Source of the DNA: JACCZR01 sp963830065
Lineage (GTDB): Bacteria; Actinomycetota; Thermoleophilia; Solirubrobacterales; Thermoleophilaceae
Length of the DNA: 64,000 nt
Assembly (NCBI GenBank): GCA_963830065.1
Contig: CAWHLA010000006.1
Span: 310,001-374,000 of the forward strand
Direction of reading: 5' to 3'
Both the position numbers and the translations under genes were made by a program. The notes under the pieces are model-generated. The model was given only the letters and a program-made list of their open reading frames with translations, was not told the origin of the DNA and ran no database searches. Shown here piece after piece: positions 16,378 through 22,247 of this stretch (positions are counted from its first letter, which is position 1; each line of letters starts with the position of its first letter).

Positions 16378-17850
16378 GCGACGGCATCGTCCATCTGGTC
16401 GGCGCCGGGCCCGGCGACCCCGGGCTGATGACCGCCCGGTCGCTCGAGCTGATCGCCGCCGCCGACGCCGTGCTCTACGACCGGCTCATACCGGCCGGCG
16501 CGCTGGACGGCGCGCGGGCGGACTGCCAGCTGATCTACGTCGGCAAGGCGCCCGGGTCGGTGGCCATGGCCCAGGAGGACATCAACGCCCGGCTGGTGGA
16601 GCTGGGGCAGGCCGGCAAGCGGGTGGTCCGCCTGAAGGGCGGCGATCCGTTCGTCTTCGGGCGCGGCGGTGAGGAGGCCGCGGCGCTGGCCGAGGCGGGC
16701 GTGCGCTTCGAGGTCGTCCCCGGCGTGACCGCCGGAGTGGCGGCGCCGGCTTACGCGGGCGTGCCCGTCACCCACCGCGACGCCGCCTCGGCGGTGGCCT
16801 TCGTGACCGGCCACGAGGACCCCGAGAAGCCCGAGACGGCGATCGACTGGCCGGCGCTGGCCGCCTTCCCCGGGACGCTGGTCTTCTACATGGGGGTCAA
16901 GAACCTGCCCAAGATCGCCGAGCGCCTGGTCGAGGGCGGGCCGGCCCGCGGACGAGCCCGCGGCCGTGGTTGCCCAGGGCACGCTGCCGGGACAGCGCGC
17001 GGTGCGCGCACCGCTGGCCCAGCTGCCGGGGCGGGTGGCCGAGGCGGAGGTCAAGCCGCCGGCGATCACCGTCGTCGGGCCGGTCGCGGGACTCGACCTG
17101 GGCTGGCTGGAACAACGGCCGCTGCACGGGGCCCGCGTCGCCGTGACCCGCGCGCGGGCGCAGGCCAGTGCGCTGGCCGAGCGGCTCCAGGCACTGGGCG
17201 CGGAGGTGCTCGAGACCCCGGCGATCCGGATCGTGCCCAACCCGCCGCCGCCCGAGCTGGCGGACGTCGAGAGCTACTCCCTCGTCTGCCTGACGAGTCC
17301 GAACGGCGCCCACCTGCTCTTCGAGGGCCTGGAGGCCAACGGAAAGGACGCGCGGTCGCTGGCGGGCGCGGTGGTGGCGGCGATCGGCCCCGGCACGGCG
17401 GCCGCGCTGGCCGAGCACGGGCTGAAGGCCGACGTGGTGCCGCCGCGCTCCATAGCGGAGTCGCTGGTCGAGGCCCTGGAGCAGGTGGAGGTGAGCGGCA
17501 AGCGGGTGATGGTGGCTCGCGCGGCCGAGGCCCGCGACGTCTTGCCCGACGCGCTGCGCGAGCGGGGCGCCGAGGTCGACGTGGTGGCGCTGTACGAGAC
17601 CGTGGCCGAGCCGCTCGGCGAGGACGAGCGCGCGAAGCTGGCCGCGGCCACCCACGTGACCTTCACCGCCTCTTCAACGGTCCGGTTCCTCATGGAGGCG
17701 GTGGACGGCGACTTCCCGAGCGGCCCCCGGGTGGTGTCCATCGGCCCCGTGACCAGCGCGACGGCCCGCGAGCACGGCCTGACCGTCGACATCGAGGCGA
17801 CCGAGCACGACCTCGACGGCCTCGTCGAGGCGCTGCTGGCCGGCCGATGA
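16374..17850 (+). CDS. cobA-hemD: Uroporphyrinogen-III C-methyltransferase/synthase (CobA-HemD), one frameshift
   Basis: GTG 16374 opens a CobA/CysG-type SUMT domain: HLVGAGPGDPGLMTARSLEL, then VVRLKGGDPFVFGRGGEEAA, then VVPGVTAGVAAPAYAGVPVTHRD in part, and VFYMGVKNLPKIAERL. It continues in the next frame as VVAQGTLPGQRAVRAPLAQL and then a HemD domain (GARVAVTRARAQASALAERL to the C-terminus). Deleting one C of the CCC around 16945 joins the two (EGGPAADEPAAVVAQG). CobA makes precorrin-2, and HemD makes uroporphyrinogen III; this fusion is common in Gram-positive bacteria. The break could be an assembly error. Confidence 0.85.
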
Positions 17851-18653
17851 TCGTCTCCCTGCTCACCGACTACGGCCACGAGGACGACTTCGTGGGCGTC
17901 GTCCACGGCGTGATCGCGGGCGTTGCCCCCGACGTCCGGGTGATCGACATCAGCCACGGGATGCCGCACTACGGCGTGCAACGCGGCGCCCTGGTGCTGG
18001 CCCGCTCGCTCCCGTACCTGCCGCCCGGAGTGCACGTGGCGGTGGTGGATCCGCAGGTGGGCACCGAGCGGCGCGGCCTGGCGCTGCGCTGCGCGGCGGA
18101 GGACCGGCTGCTGGTCGGCCCCGACAACGGCCTGCTCAGCCTGGCCTGGCAGCGGTTCGGGGGGGTTGTGGAGGCGGTCGACATCACGCGCTCTCCCCAC
18201 CGGCTCGAGCCGGTCAGCGCAACCTTCCACGGGCGCGACCTGTTTGCCCCGGTGGCCGCCCACCTGGCCGCCGGCGCCGAGCTGGCGGACGCAGGCGAGC
18301 CGGTCGAGCCCGACGAGCTACAGGCGATCGAGCTGCCCGAGCCCTGGACCGAGGACGGCACACTGGTGGCGCACGTCCTGAGCCAGGACCGGTACGGCAA
18401 CGTGGCCCTGAACGTGGGGCACGAGATGCTGGCGGGAACCGGCCTCACCCTGGGGCGCTCGGTGGAGCTGGAGGCCGGCGGCGAGCGGCGGACCGCCACC
18501 TTCACCCAGACCTTCGCCGATGTGCCCGGCGGTGGCGTGCTCGTGTACGAGGACGCCTACCGCTCGCTTGCCGTGGCGGTGAATCGCGGCGATGCCGCAG
18601 CCGAGCTGGGCTTGGAGCCCGGCGACGAGGTGCGCCTGCGGGCGGAGGCCTAG
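17847..18653 (+). CDS. SAM hydroxide adenosyltransferase (DUF62 family)
   Basis: The 268-residue product starts with the family's hallmark MIVSLLTDYGHEDDFVGVVH. It also has VIDISHGMPHYGVQRGALVL, VVDPQVGTERRGLAL, GPDNGLLSLAW and FHGRDLFAPVAAHLA. Members split S-adenosylmethionine to adenosine and methionine, and fluorinase and chlorinase are relatives. It lacks the fluorinase-specific loop as far as can be judged. The ATG overlaps the cobA-hemD stop as ATGA. A SAM-degrading enzyme directly after two SAM-dependent enzymes may tune SAM or remove excess; this is speculation. Confidence 0.92.
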   Translation: MIVSLLTDYGHEDDFVGVVHGVIAGVAPDVRVIDISHGMPHYGVQRGALVLARSLPYLPPGVHVAVVDPQVGTERRGLALRCAAEDRLLVGPDNGLLSLAWQRFGGVVEAVDITRSPHRLEPVSATFHGRDLFAPVAAHLAAGAELADAGEPVEPDELQAIELPEPWTEDGTLVAHVLSQDRYGNVALNVGHEMLAGTGLTLGRSVELEAGGERRTATFTQTFADVPGGGVLVYEDAYRSLAVAVNRGDAAAELGLEPGDEVRLRAEA

Positions 18654-18656
18654 CCC

Positions 18657-19355
18657 GTGCTCGGCCGTCCCCGCGTCCACCACCGCCTGATCGGCTCCAC
18701 CAACGAGCGGGCGAAGGAGCTGGCCGCCGCGGGGGCGCCGCACGGGACGCTCGTGACCGCGGACGAGCAGAGCGCCGGCCGCGGTCGCCAGGGACGGGTG
18801 TGGACCGCACCGGCCGGGTCGTCGGTGCTGGCCTCGCTGGTGCTTCACGAGTTCGACGAACTGCTGCCGCTCACCGCGTCGGTGGCGGTGGCCGAGGCGT
18901 GTGAGGCGGCCGGGGTGAACTGCTCGATCAAGTGGCCCAACGACGTGTGGATCGACGGCCGCAAGGTGGCGGGGATCTTGGTCGAGGGGCGACCGCAGGA
19001 GGGTTGGGCGGTGCTGGGCGTGGGCCTGAACGTGTCGACCACGGCCGAGCAGCTGCCCGACGAGCTGAGCGAGATCGCGACGTCGCTGCAGATCGCGGCG
19101 GGTCGCTCGCCCACGCGAGAGGGGATGCTGGAGGCCCTGCTGGCCACGCTCGAGGCGCGCCTGGCGGACCCGCGGGAGCTGCTGCTCGCCGCCTGGGCCG
19201 AGCGCGACGCTCTGATGGGCCGCGCGATCCGCTGGGAGGGCGGCGAGGGCATCGCCGCCGGGGTGGACCAGTCCGGCGCGCTGGTGGTCGAAACGGACGC
19301 CGGGCACGTCGCCCTGGACGCCGGTGAGGTACATCTGAAAGGCACCCCGGCCTAG
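18657..19355 (+). CDS. birA: Biotin-[acetyl-CoA-carboxylase] ligase, no DNA-binding domain
   Basis: The 232-residue product has VHHRLIGSTNERAKELAAAG, the biotin/ATP-binding TADEQSAGRGRQGRVWTAPA and SIKWPNDVWIDGRKVAGIL. A short C-terminal SH3-like domain follows. It activates biotin with ATP and transfers it to the carrier protein of biotin-dependent carboxylases. The N-terminal repressor helix-turn-helix of E. coli BirA is absent, as is usual in actinobacteria. GTG 18657 is 3 bp after the previous stop. It is the last gene of the operon and is followed by a hairpin at 19376. Confidence 0.93.
   Translation: MLGRPRVHHRLIGSTNERAKELAAAGAPHGTLVTADEQSAGRGRQGRVWTAPAGSSVLASLVLHEFDELLPLTASVAVAEACEAAGVNCSIKWPNDVWIDGRKVAGILVEGRPQEGWAVLGVGLNVSTTAEQLPDELSEIATSLQIAAGRSPTREGMLEALLATLEARLADPRELLLAAWAERDALMGRAIRWEGGEGIAAGVDQSGALVVETDAGHVALDAGEVHLKGTPA
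19325..19337. repeat. Short direct repeat, left end of island
   Basis: TGAGGTACATCTG lies in the last codons of birA and recurs exactly at 22230-22242, just before the FAD oxidase gene on the other side of the gene-poor island. With only 13 bp the match could be chance. It is reported because a second pair of repeats lies just inside it at 19426 and 22168. Confidence 0.35.
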
Positions 19356-19375
19356 AGCCAGATTCCGCTTGCTAG

Positions 19376-19392
19376 AGCGGTTTTCGACCGCT
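19376..19392 (+). terminator. Hairpin after birA
   Basis: AGCGGT-TTTCG-ACCGCT forms a perfect six-base stem with a five-base loop 20 bp after the birA stop. There is no T-run, as is common for terminators in GC-rich actinobacteria. It would end the ccm-hem-birA transcript. Confidence 0.45.
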
Positions 19393-19654
19393 GGGGAACC
19401 GCTCAGAACCGCTCCCACGGGCACCCGACTGCACCGCAACTGCACCGCACCCCCCTTCGGCGGTGCTCGGCCGGACCACGCAGGGCGGAGTCCCGCGTGC
19501 GGGACACGGTAGGCGGGTTTTGCGGTCTACCGCCACAGTGCCCCGCGAGGTCAGGTGCGTTCGGTGCGCCGAGCAGGACGAAGATTCGAAGAGCTACCGG
19601 CCGTCGCTCAAATGGGAGCAGGCGCGCAGGCGTTGAGGGGATACTGGGCGGGCG
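19393..19654. other. Intergenic, left part of the island
   Basis: No convincing gene was found. The stretch at 19426-19453 (CGACTGCACCGCAACTGCAC, then CGCACCCC) matches 22168-22196 at the end of the integrase remnant except for one extra G, and may be the trace of a second integrase 3' end or an attachment region. The end of the stretch holds the leader shared with two other island genes. Confidence 0.5.
19426..19453. repeat. Direct repeat shared with the integrase 3' end (left copy)
   Basis: This 28-bp stretch equals 22168-22196 apart from one inserted G in the right copy. The right copy is the coding end of the tyrosine recombinase remnant. Repeats in this position are compatible with element boundaries or with a second, more decayed integrase end. 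Confidence 0.4.
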
Positions 19655-19660
19655 ATGTCG
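19632..19660 (+). promoter_or_regulatory. Leader shared by three island genes (copy at SnoaL gene 1)
   Basis: GTTGAGGGGATACTGGGCGG runs into GCGATGTCG at the start codon. Nearly the same series precedes the GFA gene (reverse strand, 21527-21556), and a looser version precedes the second SnoaL gene (21010-21040). GATACT fits an actinobacterial -10 box and lies only 9 bp before the ATG, so transcription would begin at or near the A of ATG and give a leaderless mRNA. Confidence 0.5.
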
Positions 19661-20080
19661 CAGGAGAACGTGGACAGCCTTCGAGCATTCTTGGGAACGT
19701 GGAACTCGGCGGCGGGGAACTTGGCGACACGGAATCGGGCCGAGGTCGACTTCTCGCTGCTTGATCCCGAAGTCACGTATGAGGACGCGACCCTGCCCGA
19801 CCACGTTGGCGAGATATATCGCGGCCATGAGGGTGTTGCGCGGGCGACGGATCGCTGGATCGAAGCTTTTGAGGAACTGCGCGTGGAGCTGGAACAAATC
19901 GTCGGCACGGCTGACTGCCTCGTCTCGATCCACCGAGTTCATTCGAGGGCGCGGCACACCGGCATCGAGTTCGAAGGCCGTCTCGCCTATGCCTGGACAT
20001 TCCGCGGTGAAAGGGTCATCCACTTCAAGTCGTTCCTCTCCAGGGAGGAGGCCCTCGAAGCCGCCGGGCTGTCGGAGTAG
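19655..20080 (+). CDS. SnoaL-like (NTF2-fold) protein 1
   Basis: The 141-residue product begins MSQENVDSLRAFLGTWNSA and ends REEALEAAGLSE. Its length and pattern fit the SnoaL/NTF2-like cone fold: an N-terminal helix, a LLDPEVTYEDATLPD strand pair, YRGHEGVARATDRWIEAFEE and a C-terminal sheet. The fold serves small-molecule binding or isomerisation; no specific active site is evident. The last 11 codons plus 16 bp after the stop are repeated in reverse at 20598-20646. There is no clear Shine-Dalgarno sequence, in line with a leaderless transcript. Confidence 0.85.
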   Translation: MSQENVDSLRAFLGTWNSAAGNLATRNRAEVDFSLLDPEVTYEDATLPDHVGEIYRGHEGVARATDRWIEAFEELRVELEQIVGTADCLVSIHRVHSRARHTGIEFEGRLAYAWTFRGERVIHFKSFLSREEALEAAGLSE

Positions 20081-20096
20081 CTAGAGGGGCGTTCTT
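20048..20096 (+). repeat. 49-bp inverted repeat, left arm (3' end of SnoaL gene 1)
   Basis: Compared with the reverse complement of 20598-20646, 48 of 49 positions agree. The repeat starts within the codons for EALEAAGLSE, includes the TAG stop and runs to GGGGCGTTCTT in non-coding DNA. The bodies of the two proteins are much less alike, so the constant 3' module is unlikely to reflect a recent whole-gene duplication. Confidence 0.8.
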
Positions 20097-20120
20097 TTTG
20101 AGGGCGCGCACGGCGGACAA

Positions 20121-20153
20121 GGGTGCTCTGCGCCGAGCAAAAACGGCCTCAGG
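20121..20153 (-). repeat. Solitary trailer motif copy
   Basis: Read on the reverse strand this gives GAGGCCGTTTTTGCTCGGCG, matching the sequence that follows SnoaL gene 2 (GAGGGGCGTTCTTGCGCGGC) and the copy at 20401-20437. No coding end is attached. Confidence 0.45.
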
Positions 20154-20302
20154 GCCAGCCAGGCCGGTCGGCGCCGCCTTCCCTGGCGGCACGCGACCAA
20201 AGCCCCAAGTCGCATCGCGACCGTCGCCTCCGCTCCTAGAACGCGTGAGCGCGGCGAAGGTTCGCGGCGCCGGGCACCGCTCGGCGATCAACCCCGAGAA
20301 AG

Positions 20303-20332
20303 GGCCCCGCTGCCACTGACGGCAGCGGGGCC
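20303..20332. terminator. Perfect 12-bp hairpin
   Basis: GGCCCCGCTGCC, a six-base loop ACTGAC and GGCAGCGGGGCC form a perfect stem. It lies 220 bp past SnoaL gene 1 and 280 bp past SnoaL gene 2, between convergent genes, so it may terminate both. No T-run is present. Too far from any gene to be certain of its role. Confidence 0.45.
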
Positions 20333-20400
20333 GCACGGTGGCGTGACCCTCCGTGCATCGATCTAAAACGGGAAGCTGCTGTTCAAGGTTGACTAGTTTG

Positions 20401-20437
20401 TCCCGCTTCTCGGCGCCGGGCAAAAACGACCTCTACC
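20401..20437 (-). repeat. Solitary trailer motif copy
   Basis: On the reverse strand this reads GTAGAGGTCGTTTTTGCCCG followed by GCGCCGAGAAG, nearly the same as the sequence after SnoaL gene 2 from its CTAGAGGGGCGTT onward. It may mark the position of a lost gene. Confidence 0.5.
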
Positions 20438-20597
20438 GCAACCGTGGTATGGCGAACGACGCAGGCCCGGGCCACGCTGTCATGACGCCCCACCGCCGCG
20501 CAGGTGACCGGAGCTCCTGGCCCTCTCGGGGACCTCAACCCCCCCCGTGCGTCAGCCCGTGATCGTGCCGGCGGTGGGGCCGTTCTCGGCGCCGCGC

Positions 20598-20646
20598 AAG
20601 AACGCCCCTCTAGCTACTCCGACAGCCCTGCGGCTTCGAGGGCCTC
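20598..20646 (-). repeat. 49-bp inverted repeat, right arm (3' end of SnoaL gene 2)
   Basis: The reverse-strand counterpart of 20048-20096, with one mismatch (a silent-type change within the alanine/glycine codons). Beyond it the motif continues with GCGCGGCGCCGAGAACGG, which is shared with the solitary copies. Confidence 0.8.
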
Positions 20647-21012
20647 GGCTTGCTCCTGGAACAGCCGAAGGCGAGTGATCTGCCCCTTCTCGACTGTGAA
20701 CACAAACGTGCTCCTCGCGACCACCACGTTCCCATGGCGCCCGCGCATATGGGCGGTGTTCGGGACCACGACTTCGGAGCCCGCAGCCGTGAAGCCGTGC
20801 ACCTCAAGTTGGACGTCCTCAAAGGTCGACCAGAACTCATCCCAGAAGACCTGACGCCTGCCGTGACCGCGATAGACGCCCTTGAGCGGCCCTCGGGAAC
20901 GCGACCAGTCAATCTCGGCGTCGGGGTGAAACGAGGCCACCCACGTCCTCAGATCGCGGTCGTTCCACCCTTCGGTGTGGCGCCGCACAGCCTCGACGTT
21001 CTCCTCCGACAT
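20614..21012 (-). CDS. SnoaL-like (NTF2-fold) protein 2
   Basis: The 132-residue product begins MSEENVEAVRRHTEGWNDRD and ends AEALEAAGLSE. The pattern is typical of this family: FHPDAEIDWSRSRGPLKGVY, then YRGHGRRQVFWDEFWSTFED, with a VVVARSTFVFTVEKGQITRL strand region near the end. It shares the start and the last residues with SnoaL protein 1, while the middle is divergent. Convergent with gene 1. The start codon lies 11 bp after a GATACT box. Confidence 0.87.
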   Translation of the reverse strand: MSEENVEAVRRHTEGWNDRDLRTWVASFHPDAEIDWSRSRGPLKGVYRGHGRRQVFWDEFWSTFEDVQLEVHGFTAAGSEVVVPNTAHMRGRHGNVVVARSTFVFTVEKGQITRLRLFQEQAEALEAAGLSE

Positions 21013-21040
21013 CGCTTACGCGCAGTATCTCGCGTTGGCA
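21010..21040 (-). promoter_or_regulatory. Leader shared by three island genes (copy at SnoaL gene 2)
   Basis: On the reverse strand, GAGATACTGCGCGTAAGCG precedes ATGTCGGAGGAGAACG. GATACT and the GCGATGTCG start context match the other two copies; the rest is less conserved. It fits a -10 box of a leaderless transcript. Confidence 0.45.
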
Positions 21041-21061
21041 GACGGTGCTTCGGTCGTGGAG

Positions 21062-21535
21062 CTACTCGGCGATCGTCTCGCCGGAGCCGCCCAACTCTTC
21101 GGGGAAGTCCTTGAGCTTGGGGAGGCCATCTTTCATGCGCAGCACGGTCGACTCGTAATTGACGTGCACCTCGGGTGCAAACGGAAGTTCAGGGATCGTC
21201 GCCGCGTAGACATCGACCAGACCCCACTCCGGGTGCCGGGTCAGCAGATGGCCGCCGCAGACCTTGCACCACTGCCGGTAGCTCCGCTCGTTCTCGTGGT
21301 GCTCGCCGATTTGGTCTTCTCCCTGGGTCACCTTCACCGCCTCAGGCTTCCAGAGCGTGAATGCGTTGACCGGCCCGGCGGACCAGCTCCTACAGGCGGC
21401 GCAATGGCAGTAGCCAGCGGCCTCCGGATCGCCGGTGACGGTAATCGTGACAGCGCCGCAGAAGCACTGCCCTTGGAAAGTCTCTTCATCCCCGCTGATG
21501 AATTCTCCCCTCGCTTGAGGTCTCCTCGCGACATC
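21062..21535 (-). CDS. GFA-family (glutathione-dependent formaldehyde-activating-like) protein
   Basis: The domain carries the zinc-binding cysteines in FQGQCFCGAVTITVTG, YCHCAACRSWSAGPV and WCKVCGGHLLTRHPEWG, the CENP-V/GFA pattern. Members bind zinc and many are annotated without a proven substrate. The C-terminus is complete (FPEELGGSGETIAE). The start is not resolved: the frame has no standard start between the zinc domain and the HNH remnant upstream, while an ATG at 21534 in the neighbouring frame (MSRGDLKRGE) sits behind a GATACT leader. One indel near 21505-21525 would join them, so a frameshift is likely. Confidence 0.8.
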   Translation of the reverse strand, partial: DVARRPQARGEFISGDEETFQGQCFCGAVTITVTGDPEAAGYCHCAACRSWSAGPVNAFTLWKPEAVKVTQGEDQIGEHHENERSYRQWCKVCGGHLLTRHPEWGLVDVYAATIPELPFAPEVHVNYESTVLRMKDGLPKLKDFPEELGGSGETIAE

Positions 21536-21556
21536 GCCCCCAGTATCCCGCTCAAC
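21527..21556 (-). promoter_or_regulatory. Leader shared by three island genes (copy at GFA gene)
   Basis: On the reverse strand, GTTGAGCGGGATACTGGGGG followed by CGATGTCGCG matches the leader of SnoaL gene 1 almost base for base, although the two proteins are unrelated. It supports the ATG at 21534 as the original start of the GFA gene. Confidence 0.5.
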
Positions 21557-21563
21557 TGCCCTG

Positions 21564-21692
21564 TCAGCCCCGGTGGGCCGCGCCGTGGCAGCTCTGGGAG
21601 AGCACGGTGAGGTTGTCGAGGGTGTCCACGCCGCCCTCGGCCACCGGCACCAGGTGGCGGGCGGCCGCGAGTGCATCGACCGATCCCGGTCC
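21564..21692 (-). pseudogene. HNH endonuclease C-terminal remnant
   Basis: In one reverse frame the sequence codes for ARHLVPVAEGGVDTLDNLTV followed by LSQSCHGAAHRG and a stop. This is the second half of an HNH nuclease core, where the first histidine of the HH pair, the asparagine in LDNL and the zinc-binding SCH are recognisable. The first half, with its C-x-x-C, is missing. It suggests a decayed mobile or defence gene. Confidence 0.55.
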
Positions 21693-21890
21693 CTAATGTT
21701 TGATAAGTGCCGAACAAGCGCAGGCCGCTGACCCTGGAAGCGCAGGCCGCCGACGCTGACCTCGTCGGCATCTTGGGTGGGTTACTTCGGACCCCCGGGG
21801 GGCGACCCTGGCCGGGGTCTCGACGGCCACCACTTCGCTGCCGCGCGCACACGACCGCGAAAACCACCACTCACCGAAAGTGAGGACGCA

Positions 21891-22214
21891 ATGACTGCCG
21901 CTGCCCTGCCGTCGCGCTTGGACCCGAGGCCGTTGGGGAGGCCGCCGAGCCCGAAGGCCGTCCGCGCGCTTGAGTGCCGCCACGGCTACGCCTCGCTGAT
22001 GATCGCCGCCGGGGTGAACGTGAAGGCGCTCTCGACCTTCATGGGTCACGCCAACATCGGGATCACGCTGAACCAGTACGGGCACCTGCTGCCGGGCGCT
22101 GAGAACGAGGCTGCGGACATGCTCGACGCTTTCCTCGCGCGGCAGGTCGGAGGCTCCGAGCTCGAGCCGACTGCACCGCGAACTGCACCGCACCCCGCGC
22201 AATCCCGCTCCTAG
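21891..22214 (+). pseudogene. Tyrosine recombinase (phage integrase) C-terminal remnant
   Basis: The 107 residues include RHGYASLMIAAGVNVKALST, FMGHANIGITLNQYGHLLPG and NEAADMLDAFLA, the standard end of a phage-type integrase with the GH pair and the catalytic tyrosine of NQY. The N-terminal arm-binding and core domains, the first catalytic arginine and the usual H-x-L-R (here ALECRHG) are absent or altered, so it is inactive. It lies at the right edge of the island and supports its origin as an integrated element. Confidence 0.8.
22168..22196. repeat. Direct repeat shared with 19426-19453 (right copy)
   Basis: The right copy is the coding end of the integrase remnant (encoding PTAPRTAPHP). 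It differs from the left copy by one extra G. Confidence 0.4.
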
Positions 22215-22229
22215 AGCGGGTCGGTCAGA

Positions 22230-22242
22230 TGAGGTACATCTG
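22230..22242. repeat. Short direct repeat, right end of island
   Basis: TGAGGTACATCTG matches 19325-19337 exactly. It ends 5 bp before the ATG of the FAD oxidase and may overlap that gene's ribosome-binding region. Confidence 0.35.
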
Positions 22243-22247
22243 GGGCA

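Larger units (their letters stand above)
20097..20597. other. Gene-free stretch between the SnoaL genes
   Basis: Five hundred bases with no credible gene and visibly lower GC than the flanks. It contains two extra, solitary copies of the trailer motif, both on the reverse strand: one within 20121-20153 (GCGCCGAGCAAAAACGGCCTC) and one within 20401-20437 (GCGCCGGGCAAAAACGACCT). The perfect hairpin at 20303-20332 also lies here. The motif's fullest form is at 20584-20610 next to SnoaL gene 2. Confidence 0.6.

Noticed and set aside
19360..19430. Possible tRNA-like structure after birA
   Set aside because: Only one hairpin (19376-19392) forms; no acceptor or T arm with TTCGA-type loop in the right place, so it is treated as a terminator.
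20098..20562. Short open frames in the gene-free island stretch
   Set aside because: No start context, no family likeness and no conserved codon pattern; they cross the repeat copies and the hairpin.
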